Shown: positions 1-7,221, counted from the first letter of the stretch. The stretch: 10,472 nucleotides of DNA from Spirochaetales bacterium (GCA_004525355.1 SPCK01000043.1:1-10472), one strand, 5' to 3'. Notes: generated from the letters alone by a model not told the origin. Translations and numbers: made by a program.

Positions 1-141
1 CAAAAACTGCTCGAAGCTCTGCCGTTCCTGGCTTTCGACCGCGAGGCAACCCCCTTCGAGCTTCTGTACGATGTGATGAGCGCCTACAGGGACTACCCGG
101 AGATGCTCATCGAAGCTCCCCGGAGTCTCTTCGCAAAGTAG
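1..141 (+). CDS. C-terminal end of an unidentified protein (5' truncated)
   Basis: Frame 1 is open from the window edge to a TAG at 139-141 and encodes the last 46 residues of a protein that starts outside the window. The tail begins QKLLEALPFLAFDREATPF and ends APRSLFAK. It is mostly hydrophobic and acidic residues in a helix-like pattern, with no motif I recognise. The frame is probably real because it runs intact to the edge and stops 16 bases before the convergent dehydrogenase stop, leaving a tight tail-to-tail junction. No function can be assigned. I see no terminator hairpin in the 16-bp gap, so transcripts from the two sides may overlap. Confidence 0.6.
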   Translation, partial: QKLLEALPFLAFDREATPFELLYDVMSAYRDYPEMLIEAPRSLFAK

Positions 142-157
142 CCGGAATAGTATTGCC

Positions 158-1141
158 TCAATAACTGGCCCGTAGATCCACCCGATGCTGGGCCGCGCCG
201 GTTCGTACCCAGCGCCCGACATTCTCGACGGTCAGCATGGCGTTCCTGTCGATTGCTTCGTGGGTCGATCCCGCCACGTGAGGCGACAGGATGACATTTG
301 GCAATCCCTGGATTGGATATCGCGACGGCGTGCCGAAGACGGAGCCATCGGAGGGATACGTATACCACACATCCAGCCCGGCGCCTGACAGTGTACCGTC
401 CTTGAGCGCCTCGAACAACGCTTCCTCCACGACGACGTCGCCCCGGCCCACGTTTACCAGGAACGCTCCCCGCATGGCCTCCAATTCCTTCTTGCCGATC
501 AGATCCCTGGTGGCGTCGGTCAGCGGCAGGGTGATGAACACTATGCGCGCCCCATTTACGGCTTCCGTCAGATCGCGCTTGATCTCGTCGAAATTGGGGG
601 GAGAAGGTGCGTCGCTGTGCCGTCGGTAACCCACGACCGTACAGTCAAAAGCCTTCAGGAGCTTGGCCAGGGCCTCGCCGATCGCGCCCGTTCCAAGGAT
701 GGCACAGCGCGAGTGAAAAATGGAATGCCAGAAATCTTCCCTGCCTTTGCCAACCCAGAAACCGTGCCAACGGCCACTGCGTAGGTCATTGTGATATTCG
801 ATAATCCTGCCGAACCATGCCAGGGCCAATGCCAAAGCTCGTTCAGCCACGCTTTCGGCGTTACCATGACAATTGAAGACTTCAATGCCTCGCTCAAGGA
901 GGAGTTCTGAAGGTAGTTGATTGACCCCGACGAAAGGAATGAAGACAGCCTTCAGGCTTGCCGCGTTTTCGTAGTAGGAACGATCCACGGGATTCGCCAC
1001 GACGGCATCGAGGCTCGCGAATGCGGCCAGACAGGCGTCAGTGCCGCGAATGATCCTGACCTGACCGCCAAGCTCATTCTCGAGCCCGTCGATGGCCCTG
1101 TTCCACGCTTCATTGATAGGCAGGCAAAATCCGATGGTCAT
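158..1141 (-). CDS. D-isomer-specific 2-hydroxyacid dehydrogenase family protein
   Basis: The 327-residue length is normal for cytoplasmic NAD(P)-dependent D-2-hydroxyacid dehydrogenases, which interconvert 2-oxoacids and D-2-hydroxyacids. The Rossmann glycine motif GTGAIG lies at 150-155. The family stretch with the catalytic arginine reads NVGRGDVVVEE, placing Arg233. The end of the cofactor domain reads SPHVAGST, placing the catalytic His288. At the site of the usual catalytic glutamate (DVFxxEP in family members) the protein reads DVWYTYP, so Tyr262 appears to replace Glu. The N-terminal half (1-100) matches the substrate-domain role but is poorly conserved, and the substrate cannot be told. 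The start is supported by an AGGAGG Shine-Dalgarno seven bases upstream (+ strand 1149-1154). The gene is divergent from the ankyrin lipoprotein and has no same-strand partner here. Family call is firm; activity and substrate are open. Confidence 0.92.
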   Translation of the reverse strand: MTIGFCLPINEAWNRAIDGLENELGGQVRIIRGTDACLAAFASLDAVVANPVDRSYYENAASLKAVFIPFVGVNQLPSELLLERGIEVFNCHGNAESVAERALALALAWFGRIIEYHNDLRSGRWHGFWVGKGREDFWHSIFHSRCAILGTGAIGEALAKLLKAFDCTVVGYRRHSDAPSPPNFDEIKRDLTEAVNGARIVFITLPLTDATRDLIGKKELEAMRGAFLVNVGRGDVVVEEALFEALKDGTLSGAGLDVWYTYPSDGSVFGTPSRYPIQGLPNVILSPHVAGSTHEAIDRNAMLTVENVGRWVRTGAAQHRVDLRASY

Positions 1142-1148
1142 GAACGAG

Positions 1149-1154
1149 CCTCCT
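1149..1154 (-). promoter_or_regulatory. Shine-Dalgarno site of the dehydrogenase
   Basis: The - strand reads AGGAGG, seven bases before the ATG at 1141. It is a full consensus ribosome binding site and fixes the start. Confidence 0.8.
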
Positions 1155-1178
1155 GTTTCTTCACGGTATCCGAGCCAA

Positions 1179-1205
1179 TTTCAAAAGCTGCACGGCTTTT
1201 TGAAA
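1179..1205. repeat. AT-rich imperfect inverted repeat in divergent spacer
   Basis: TTTCAAAAGC (1179-1188) pairs with GGCTTTTTGAAA (1194-1205), with one unpaired base and a short centre. It lies in the 164-bp spacer between the divergent dehydrogenase and ankyrin genes. It could be an operator or a leader hairpin for the dehydrogenase transcript. No partner regulator is visible, so the role is open. Confidence 0.35.
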
Positions 1206-1244
1206 GAGCCTCGTCCGTGAAACCAGTTCTACAGTGAGAATGTT

Positions 1245-1252
1245 AGTATACT
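1245..1252. promoter_or_regulatory. Candidate -10 box (AGTATACT palindrome)
   Basis: The 8-bp palindrome AGTATACT contains TATACT on both strands (1247-1252 on +, 1245-1250 on -), so it could act as a -10 element for either divergent gene. On the + strand it is about 54 bases upstream of the ankyrin start. No good -35 box sits 16-18 bases away on either side, so this is only a candidate. Confidence 0.25.
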
Positions 1253-1292
1253 ATTGGTTCTGGAGCTATGCTCACGGAGAATACATGATATT

Positions 1293-1298
1293 GAAGGA
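1293..1298 (+). promoter_or_regulatory. Shine-Dalgarno site deciding the ankyrin lipoprotein start
   Basis: GAAGGA lies seven bases before the ATG at 1306. The upstream in-frame ATG at 1234 has no such site and would put 24 residues, including several aromatics, before the signal peptide. The site therefore favours the 1306 start. Confidence 0.7.
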
Positions 1299-1305
1299 TA
1301 TCGGC

Positions 1306-4107
1306 ATGAAAACCATCTTTCTCCTCGCCGTCGGCCTTGCCGCGGCTCTTTCCTTCTCGTGCGTTTCTTCCGGCCCGACGCCACCGGCCGAGCCCGCGTC
1401 TCAGCCGAAACAGACGACCGTGGAACCCGATATACTTGCCCTCATCGAAAGCGGCGATACCATCGGCCTGCAACAACTTTTCAAAGGGCGGGAGCTTGCC
1501 GACAAGCCGGGCGCTGATGGCCGATATCCGCTCCATCTCGCCACCGTGAAAAATTCGCTCGAGATGGTTGACCTGCTCTTGGCGATGGGCGCCAAACCCG
1601 ATCCTCGGGATGCGGACGGCAAGACTCCCCTTCGCTATGCGGTCGACGCCGGCGATGAGCGCATGGCGCGGTCGCTTCTTTCAAAGGGAGCGTCGGTATT
1701 TGCCATCGACTCGGCGGGCGTAACTCCCCTGGACTCGGCCATAGCCAAGGGTTTCACGGCCAAGCTGCTCGACCGGAACACGGTCGCCACCCGGGGGCTT
1801 GATGGACGGACTCCCCTGCATATGGCCGTGGATCGGCTGTCTCCCGATGCCGTGCAGGCGATCCTGGCTTTGGATCCGGACGTAAACGTCAAGGATGCCG
1901 CTGGCCGTACGCCCCTCGATGCCGCCTATGCCCATCCAGGAAGTCCCATCAGCCCGATCATCGCTGAAGCGCTCGTAACCAGAAACGCGGCCAGCTCGGT
2001 CGATGCGTTTTCCTATTTCACCCGGGCGGTCAGAGATACCAACTATGCGCGTACCCGCTTCGTTGACGGCGCCACCGTGCTTCATGAGGCGGTCCGCTTC
2101 GACCAAAGAGGCTTCCTGACATTCTTCCTGGACCGCGGCGTTCCCGTCGATGCCAGGAATGCGTCCGGCTCCACGGCCCTGCACGAAGCGATGAAGAGCG
2201 GTGCTCTCGAAGCCGCGAAGATCCTCCTCGCGAAGGGCGCTGATCCGAATTCGCTGGACGGTAACGGGAGCACACCCCTGCATCTGGCGTTGCCTGGTCC
2301 AGGCGCCAATGCGGCCATGGTACTCCTGCTTGGGCAGGGAGCCAATCCGTCAATCAAGGACAAGTCGGGAGATACGGCCCTTCAGATAGCCGTGGCCCTC
2401 GGTTACCCCGCCCAAGCCATCGAGATGCTCCTGGCAAAGGGCGCTCCGCTGGATTCAGCCAACGCCGCGGGCGATACAGCGCTCTCCCTTGCCACGCGTC
2501 GCCGGAACGCCGACCTCGTCCCCCTGCTCGTGGCCAAAGGCGCCAACATTTTTGTAAAAAACAGCACGGGTGAATCTCCTCTTTCAATCGCCCTGGGCGA
2601 CGGTCCCGACGCGGCGAGCCTACTCCTCAAGGCGGCTCCCAAGGACATCAAGGATGACACGGGGGAGACTCCCTATCACCTGGCCGTCAGGCTGGCCGCA
2701 TCGCCGGCTACGATCGAGGCGATCGCCAAAATCGGGTTGAATCCGTCCGTTCGCAACATTGAAGGCGATTCTCCCCTCCATTTGGCGGTCAGGCGGAACG
2801 CCAGGCCCCAAGGCGAGGCGCTTCTGAAGGCGGGGGCCGATCCCTACTCCCTCAATGGCTCGGGAAAATCACCCTTGACGCTGGCGCTCGTCGCTCCATC
2901 GTCCACCGGCTCGTGGTTCTTTACGCCAGCCGTACTCGCGGCCCGGGATGCTTCCGGCAATGGCCCGATGCACTACGCGGCCATGGCCGGGCTTCCCGAC
3001 GGCATCGCCTATCTTGCCTCCCTGGGGACCAAGATCGATGAACCAAATGCCGACGGACGCACTGCCGTAATGCTGTCGCTCCGCAACGATTCAGTATCGG
3101 CGCTCCGTGCCCTTCTTGCCCTCGGAGCGGAATCCGGACGTCGGGACAATTCGGGAGCAACCGCCATGCACCTCGCCGTGTATTGGAGCGCGAGGGAAGG
3201 GGTGAAACTGTTGGCTGAAACGGTCAAGACCGTAGATCTGCGCGATTACACAGGCAAGACACCGCTCCGGGACGCTGTGGACAAGGACGACCGTGACATG
3301 ATCTCCTTCCTCCTATCCAAGAAAGCAGATCCCCTTGCGGGCGATAATACGGGCAAGACTCCCTTGCACGCAGCGGCCAGGCTGGGCGATCCTTTCGCTA
3401 TCAAGAGCATGGTCTCCATTGCGGAGCGAATCGATACCCGCGACGATTCCGGCGTGACGGCCCTGCTCGAGGCGATGTACGCGGGCTCTCTCGATGCGGC
3501 CAGGATTCTCGCCGCGTCCGGCGCGTCCATCCATGCCAGGGATGCAACAGGTGAGAGCCCGCTGAGCTTCGCGGCGAAGGCGGGCGTCAAGTCCCTTGGC
3601 GTCCTTCTGAACAACGTGAATGCCCGCATTTCAGACGCCGATGGCCGATCGGTAGTGCGAGTGATCCTCGAGACAAAACCCGGCGCCGACGAGGTGACTG
3701 CCGCCCTTGCGGCCGGAGCACCCCCGAATGACCGGGATGCCCGCGGCCGTTCTCCCCTGCATTTTTCTGTATCCAGGAGATTGTACGATATCTCCGCCAT
3801 ACTCGTTGCGGCGGGAGCTGACGCATACGCGCGGGACGTGGATGGCAATACTCCCGCCGGGCTTGCGTTCACTGACGGAGAGGCATCGATCAGGGCGGTA
3901 TTCGGTGCGCGCCCGAACCTCGTCGATTTGCTTGGCGACGGCCCGCTACACTACGCCGCCGCTTCAGGGCAGGAAAAAGGCATAGTGACGCTACTCGCTC
4001 TGGGCTCGGATACTTCATTGCGAAATGCCGCCGGAGAAATCCCTGCCGACGTTGCGCGCAGGCGCGGATTCACTACGCTGGCGGAATTGCTCAAGCCCTC
4101 GCCCTAA
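1306..4107 (+). CDS. Large ankyrin-repeat lipoprotein
   Basis: The 933-residue protein opens with a lipoprotein signal peptide: MK, a hydrophobic core, then LSFSC with the lipidated Cys at 19. This is a relaxed lipobox of the kind found in spirochaetes. A short Pro/Gln-rich linker follows (about 22-40), then about 26 ankyrin repeats from residue 65 to the end. Typical units carry G-x-TPLH at the turn and LLxxGAxP at the second helix. Ankyrin repeats bind proteins, so this is probably an envelope-anchored scaffold facing the periplasm or the outside; the partner is unknown. The array is interrupted near residues 208-252, 527-546 and 855-874, and the second and third stretches align as a super-repeat. 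An in-frame ATG at 1234 is open but lacks a ribosome site and would bury the signal peptide. The gene ends before a strong convergent hairpin. Fold and lipidation are well supported; function is not. Confidence 0.9.
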   Translation: MKTIFLLAVGLAAALSFSCVSSGPTPPAEPASQPKQTTVEPDILALIESGDTIGLQQLFKGRELADKPGADGRYPLHLATVKNSLEMVDLLLAMGAKPDPRDADGKTPLRYAVDAGDERMARSLLSKGASVFAIDSAGVTPLDSAIAKGFTAKLLDRNTVATRGLDGRTPLHMAVDRLSPDAVQAILALDPDVNVKDAAGRTPLDAAYAHPGSPISPIIAEALVTRNAASSVDAFSYFTRAVRDTNYARTRFVDGATVLHEAVRFDQRGFLTFFLDRGVPVDARNASGSTALHEAMKSGALEAAKILLAKGADPNSLDGNGSTPLHLALPGPGANAAMVLLLGQGANPSIKDKSGDTALQIAVALGYPAQAIEMLLAKGAPLDSANAAGDTALSLATRRRNADLVPLLVAKGANIFVKNSTGESPLSIALGDGPDAASLLLKAAPKDIKDDTGETPYHLAVRLAASPATIEAIAKIGLNPSVRNIEGDSPLHLAVRRNARPQGEALLKAGADPYSLNGSGKSPLTLALVAPSSTGSWFFTPAVLAARDASGNGPMHYAAMAGLPDGIAYLASLGTKIDEPNADGRTAVMLSLRNDSVSALRALLALGAESGRRDNSGATAMHLAVYWSAREGVKLLAETVKTVDLRDYTGKTPLRDAVDKDDRDMISFLLSKKADPLAGDNTGKTPLHAAARLGDPFAIKSMVSIAERIDTRDDSGVTALLEAMYAGSLDAARILAASGASIHARDATGESPLSFAAKAGVKSLGVLLNNVNARISDADGRSVVRVILETKPGADEVTAALAAGAPPNDRDARGRSPLHFSVSRRLYDISAILVAAGADAYARDVDGNTPAGLAFTDGEASIRAVFGARPNLVDLLGDGPLHYAAASGQEKGIVTLLALGSDTSLRNAAGEIPADVARRRGFTTLAELLKPSP

Positions 4108-4147
4108 AAGGCATCCTGCATCGGCTCCGGAAAGGACATCAACGCAC

Positions 4148-4175
4148 GAAAGGCTACCCATGCGGGTAGCCTTTC
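4148..4175. terminator. Bidirectional hairpin terminator between ankyrin and sigma genes
   Basis: GAAAGGCTACCC (4148-4159) and GGGTAGCCTTTC (4164-4175) form a perfect 12-bp stem around an ATGC loop. It sits in the 94-bp gap between two converging genes. The T tracts lie within the arms (CTTTCC on +, CTTTC on -) and are short, but the position and stem strength fit an intrinsic terminator serving both strands. Confidence 0.75.
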
Positions 4176-4201
4176 CGTTGGTCGAAACACGGCTTGGACC
4201 G

Positions 4202-5215
4202 CTACATGATTTCCTGGTACTCCGACAGTTGCTGAAGATCCTTGAGTTTCTGGATGGCTTTTTCCTGGATCTGCCTGACTCGCTCGCGGGTTATTCCGAG
4301 CAACTTGCCGGTTTCCTCGAGCGTCAACGGCCCCTCTCCGTTCAACCCATAGCGCAGGGTGATGATCATGATTTCGCGCTGATTCAGATTCTTGAGCACG
4401 TTGCCCAGGGTGTCCTGTAGCGTCATGCTGAAAACTTCCTCGAACGGCTCGACGGCATTCTCATCCTTGATGAGGTCGGAAAGATGGGTAATGTTGTCCT
4501 CGTCCACGGTGGTGTCCAGGGACGCCGTTTCCTGCGACAGCTTCATGATTTCCTTGACGCGCTTGGGTTCCATGCCCAGCTTGTCCGCAAGCTCTTCCGG
4601 GTTCGGGTCCCGCCCCAGCTCCTGCGTAAGCTGCTTGGCGACGAAATAGCATTTCTTGATGGTGTTGAGCATGTGTATGGGAATACGGATCACGCGCCCC
4701 TTGTCCGCGAGGCTCTTGATGATAGCCTGGCGGATCCACCATGTGCCGTATGTCGAGAAGCGACAGCCGCGCGTATAATCGAATCGTTCAACCGCTTCAA
4801 TGAGGCCGATATTTCCTTCATCGATTATATCCAGGAGTCCCAGTCCGCGATGCTGATAATTCTTGGCGATGGAGACCACTAGCCGCAAATTACTGGAAAT
4901 CATCCTGTGCTTGCATTGCAGGAGTTCTTTTTCGTACTCTATCCGGTCGCGGGTATATTCGACATCCGGTATGGATTCACTTTCGCTCAGCGCATTCAGC
5001 TCGGAAATTGCATGCCGTGATTTCTGGATCCGCTCGCCCAGCATCATCTCCTCTTCTGCGGTCAGCAGGGCGTAGCGGGAAATCTGCTTGAGGTATAGCG
5101 CAAGTGGATCTGTTTCTCGGACAGGCTTTGCCTTCCTGCCCTTTTTATGCACCAGGATCGTCTTGGTCTTCTTTTTTATTGTCGGAACAAGTTTATCAGC
5201 GATACTTCCAGTCAT
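4202..5215 (-). CDS. RNA polymerase sigma-70 family factor, group 2 (SigA/RpoS-like)
   Basis: The 337-residue protein directs RNA polymerase to promoters. It lacks a long region 1.1. Region 1.2 begins DPLALYLKQISRYALLTAEEE at about 36. Region 2 spans about 104-178 and contains LLDIIDEGNIGLIEAVERFD and the DNA-melting/-10 segment RFSTYGTWWIRQAI (152-165). Region 3 begins at IRIPIHM (177). Region 4 ends with the -35 reading helix-turn-helix TLEETGKLLGITRERVRQI (298-316). The wording is close to RpoS and to housekeeping sigma factors, and the size suggests a second, non-essential factor rather than RpoD. The start at 5215 has GAGGGAG five bases upstream; an in-frame ATG at 5278 would add 21 residues and has a weaker site. 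The gene converges on the ankyrin gene. Family call is certain; which regulon it serves is not visible. Confidence 0.93.
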   Translation of the reverse strand: MTGSIADKLVPTIKKKTKTILVHKKGRKAKPVRETDPLALYLKQISRYALLTAEEEMMLGERIQKSRHAISELNALSESESIPDVEYTRDRIEYEKELLQCKHRMISSNLRLVVSIAKNYQHRGLGLLDIIDEGNIGLIEAVERFDYTRGCRFSTYGTWWIRQAIIKSLADKGRVIRIPIHMLNTIKKCYFVAKQLTQELGRDPNPEELADKLGMEPKRVKEIMKLSQETASLDTTVDEDNITHLSDLIKDENAVEPFEEVFSMTLQDTLGNVLKNLNQREIMIITLRYGLNGEGPLTLEETGKLLGITRERVRQIQEKAIQKLKDLQQLSEYQEIM

Positions 5216-5220
5216 AGTAG

Positions 5221-5227
5221 CTCCCTC
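5221..5227 (-). promoter_or_regulatory. Shine-Dalgarno site deciding the sigma factor start
   Basis: The - strand reads GAGGGAG, five bases before the ATG at 5215. The alternative ATG codons at 5278 and 5272 have only a GGA preceded by A/T-rich sequence. This favours the shorter 337-residue protein. Confidence 0.6.
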
Positions 5228-5301
5228 AAGGGCGCCATGCGCCATCGCCATGATGGTATTAAAAAACTTCATTTTCATTTTTCCATTGGAGCAATGTGTG
5301 A

Positions 5302-5329
5302 AGTTTACTGCTTTTTTTTATGCTTTCAA
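5302..5329 (-). promoter_or_regulatory. Candidate sigma-70 promoter for the sigma factor gene
   Basis: On the - strand TTGAAA (5324-5329) is followed after 16 bases by TAAACT (5302-5307), with an A-rich spacer. Transcription would begin near 5294, giving a leader of about 80 bases to the ATG at 5215 but only about 16 bases to the ATG at 5278. The match to consensus is fair in the -35 box and moderate in the -10 box. Confidence 0.35.
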
Positions 5330-5392
5330 ATATTCTCCGCTATTTTTGTCGATATTTCACGAACATTTATTGCATCGGTCGCCTCTGGGATC

Positions 5393-5415
5393 AAAAAATA
5401 CAGTCCTTTTGGACC
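5393..5415 (-). terminator. Weak candidate terminator after the LysM gene
   Basis: Nine bases past the LysM gene stop the - strand reads GGTCC, AAAA loop, GGACT, then TG, TA and a run of six T (+ strand A run 5393-5398). The stem has only four Watson-Crick pairs plus one G-T pair, so termination would be inefficient. Confidence 0.4.
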
Positions 5416-5423
5416 AATACCCT

Positions 5424-6251
5424 TCAATCACGGGGAACTGAGTCAGGATCAAGTGAATCCGAACCCTTGAATGCAAAAAAGTAGACAGTCCCGTTTCCAT
5501 CCTCTGAAGCATCTGCTTTCCCTACGACGGTACCCTTTCTGACTGGATCCCCGACGCGCACCTGGAGACTGGATGCTCCTCCATAGACATACACCAGGCC
5601 ATCGGAGGATTGCACGAAGGCGACCTTCCCGAATCCCCTAAAAGGGCCGGCTGAAATCACCGTACCCATCCGAATTGCGCTGATGGAGTCGCCGGGCTTG
5701 ACGCTGATGGCCGCACCCTTGAGCTTACCCTGCAGGTAGGACAGTTCTCCCGCCGCGGGCCATATACCGAAAACCGCCGGTACGACGGGCGGGATTGCGT
5801 GGGATATTGGTGTGGTTATCGTATGGGGTACTGTATTCGGCACCGGAATGGTAGCCGTGGTCGATTGGCTACCGTTTACTGCCACAGCACCGCCGGGAAT
5901 CTTCAAGGCTTGTCCCGGTTTGATCATGCTGGAAGCCAGACCATTGTAGCTGATTATCACATCCACACCGAGTCCGAATCGGCGGGAAATTCCATAGAGC
6001 GTATCACCTTTTTGCACGACATAGCTGAACGCCGCCGAAGGTATCGACAGCTTCGTGCCCGGCAGTACTTTTGCCGGATCCTTGATGCCGTTCGCCTTGA
6101 CCAGATCGTCAAGACTGATATTGTAACTCCTGGCGATGCCATAAAGCGTCTCGCCCTTTTGGACGACGTGCGTCAAGGGATCGGCGGCCAGAACGGTCGA
6201 CAGGCCCAAGAGAAGCAAGGCTATGGCGGCGAGTGCGGTTCGTTGAGTCAT
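5424..6251 (-). CDS. Secreted LysM protein with degenerate LytM (M23) domain
   Basis: The 275-residue protein has an N-terminal signal peptide (about 1-22, ending VLA). Two LysM peptidoglycan-binding domains follow at about 27-70 (HVVQKGETLYGIARSYNIS) and 76-118 (YVVQKGDTLYGISRRFGLG). A Pro/Thr/Val-rich linker covers about 119-161, and a C-terminal LytM/M23-like beta domain runs from about 162 to 265. In active M23 peptidases the metal is held by HxxxD and HxH motifs. Here the matching places read LKGAAISV, VYVYGG and VYFFAFK, with no His ligand. It is therefore probably not a peptidase, and may bind the wall or regulate an amidase as EnvC and NlpD do (inference by analogy). The start has only a GGG directly before the ATG, but a stop codon six bases upstream rules out a longer start. 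It acts outside the inner membrane. Confidence 0.88.
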   Translation of the reverse strand: MTQRTALAAIALLLLGLSTVLAADPLTHVVQKGETLYGIARSYNISLDDLVKANGIKDPAKVLPGTKLSIPSAAFSYVVQKGDTLYGISRRFGLGVDVIISYNGLASSMIKPGQALKIPGGAVAVNGSQSTTATIPVPNTVPHTITTPISHAIPPVVPAVFGIWPAAGELSYLQGKLKGAAISVKPGDSISAIRMGTVISAGPFRGFGKVAFVQSSDGLVYVYGGASSLQVRVGDPVRKGTVVGKADASEDGNGTVYFFAFKGSDSLDPDSVPRD

Positions 6252-6315
6252 CCCTTAAGATTGTCGGATGGTCGGTGATGGTCCATGAGTATTCCCATTG
6301 GCTGGCCCGAATTTA

Positions 6316-6338
6316 GATCGTCCGCTAGCGGGACAATC
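6316..6338. repeat. Imperfect inverted repeat upstream of the LysM gene
   Basis: GATCGTCC (6316-6323) and GGACAATC (6331-6338) are inverted with one mismatch around a GCTAGCG centre, and the core CCGCTAGCGG is a perfect palindrome. It lies in the 114-bp gap between the membrane protein and LysM genes. No T run follows on the - strand, so it fits an operator as well as a terminator. Role unknown. Confidence 0.3.
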
Positions 6339-6365
6339 GCGCGTATTGATGCGATCGATTCGATT

Positions 6366-7208
6366 TCAACCCGTTGAAGCTTTTTTTTCACTCGCGACGA
6401 ACATCCACGCGCCTGCATCGTCGATCAGTTTCGACAGGATGACCACATGGACTTCAGCCTTGGCCCGCTCGGTTTCGCGACTCCAGCGTTCAGGCGAATA
6501 GCGTTTGGCCAATTCCTTGCGCTGGACTTCAGCTATGGAAACCAACTCGTCCTTCTGGGAGTCGTCTGAGGCCGCCGCGCACAGAGATCCCAGGAGGTAG
6601 GCAGAAAGCAGGCTCAATATAGGATCCTTGGAGCCAAGCGTCTCACGAAGCCGCGGAATCGCATCGAGGGGTTTCTTGAGCAGGATAAGCGTAAATGCAT
6701 GATAAAAACCGAGCCATGGAGCGTTCTCCACTCCTCGCGCGTCCACCAGGGGCGCCAAAAAGACTTCGCTGGCAACGGGATCATTCTTGAGCAGCCTGGC
6801 AGCCCCGAACAGTACCGCATCACGCCGAAGCACCGCCGGGTACCGTTCAGCCAGCATGGTCTCAAGCCGTTCGATCAGAGCCGTGTCGGAGCGCAGTAGG
6901 GAGGCGTTCACCAGCAGCCTGACGTAACGGCGACCGACCCTGTGCTTGTTGAACACGCGATCGGTCAACCAGGCGGAAAGGGCTTGCCAATCTTCCTTCT
7001 CGACAAGAGAAAAAAGCTTCCAGTTATTGGCAAAGAAAATATTGAAAACGCCAAGCACCGCAAGGAAAAAAACGGCCAAAGGCCAGTTCCGTGACCAGAA
7101 AGCCAGGGAATATACTCCACCGAGCAGGAAAAACGGCATCAGGAAGATAAAAGCGAATGAGAATATGAGCACTATATTGAAAAGAATAAAAATAGTCTTA
7201 AACTTCAT
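6366..7208 (-). CDS. Two-helix membrane protein with helical-repeat-like tail, unknown function
   Basis: I do not recognise this 280-residue family. Two hydrophobic segments lie at the N-terminus, about 5-30 (start MKFKTIFILFNIVLIF) and 41-62 (WPLAVFFLAVLGVFNIFF). The rest, from about 65 to 280, is a charged, Leu/Ala-rich helical region with regular pairs of short helices (for example SAWLTDRVFNK, ALIERLETMLAERYP and AVLFGAARLLKNDP), resembling TPR-type helical repeats but without a clean consensus. It is probably an inner-membrane protein with a cytoplasmic helical domain. The start at 7208 has GGAAAGG six bases upstream. A longer frame back to 7352 would overlap the divergent HD-GYP gene and puts an unlikely 48 residues before the membrane segment. 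It is followed after 114 bp by the LysM gene on the same strand; a shared role in the envelope is only a guess. Confidence 0.75.
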   Translation of the reverse strand: MKFKTIFILFNIVLIFSFAFIFLMPFFLLGGVYSLAFWSRNWPLAVFFLAVLGVFNIFFANNWKLFSLVEKEDWQALSAWLTDRVFNKHRVGRRYVRLLVNASLLRSDTALIERLETMLAERYPAVLRRDAVLFGAARLLKNDPVASEVFLAPLVDARGVENAPWLGFYHAFTLILLKKPLDAIPRLRETLGSKDPILSLLSAYLLGSLCAAASDDSQKDELVSIAEVQRKELAKRYSPERWSRETERAKAEVHVVILSKLIDDAGAWMFVASEKKASTG

Positions 7209-7214
7209 GACGAG

Positions 7215-7221
7215 CCTTTCC
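7215..7221 (-). promoter_or_regulatory. Shine-Dalgarno site deciding the membrane protein start
   Basis: The - strand reads GGAAAGG, six bases before the ATG at 7208, supporting that start over the open-frame ATG at 7352. The 100-bp divergent spacer 7209-7308 shows no convincing -35/-10 pair on either strand. Confidence 0.5.

Noticed and set aside
1234..1305. Upstream in-frame extension of the ankyrin lipoprotein
   Set aside because: It would bury the lipoprotein signal peptide behind 24 residues and has no ribosome binding site, while the ATG at 1306 has GAAGGA at proper spacing.
1681..2283. Long antisense open frame within the ankyrin gene
   Set aside because: It lies wholly opposite a clear ankyrin array; such frames are common in GC-rich repeat coding DNA and the product has no recognisable domain. 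The frame at 3246-3872 is rejected on the same grounds.
1497..4101. Ankyrin array as a host-transferred or toxin gene
   Set aside because: Base use looks like the neighbouring genes, there is no toxin domain or mobile gene nearby, and ankyrin lipoproteins occur in free-living bacteria.
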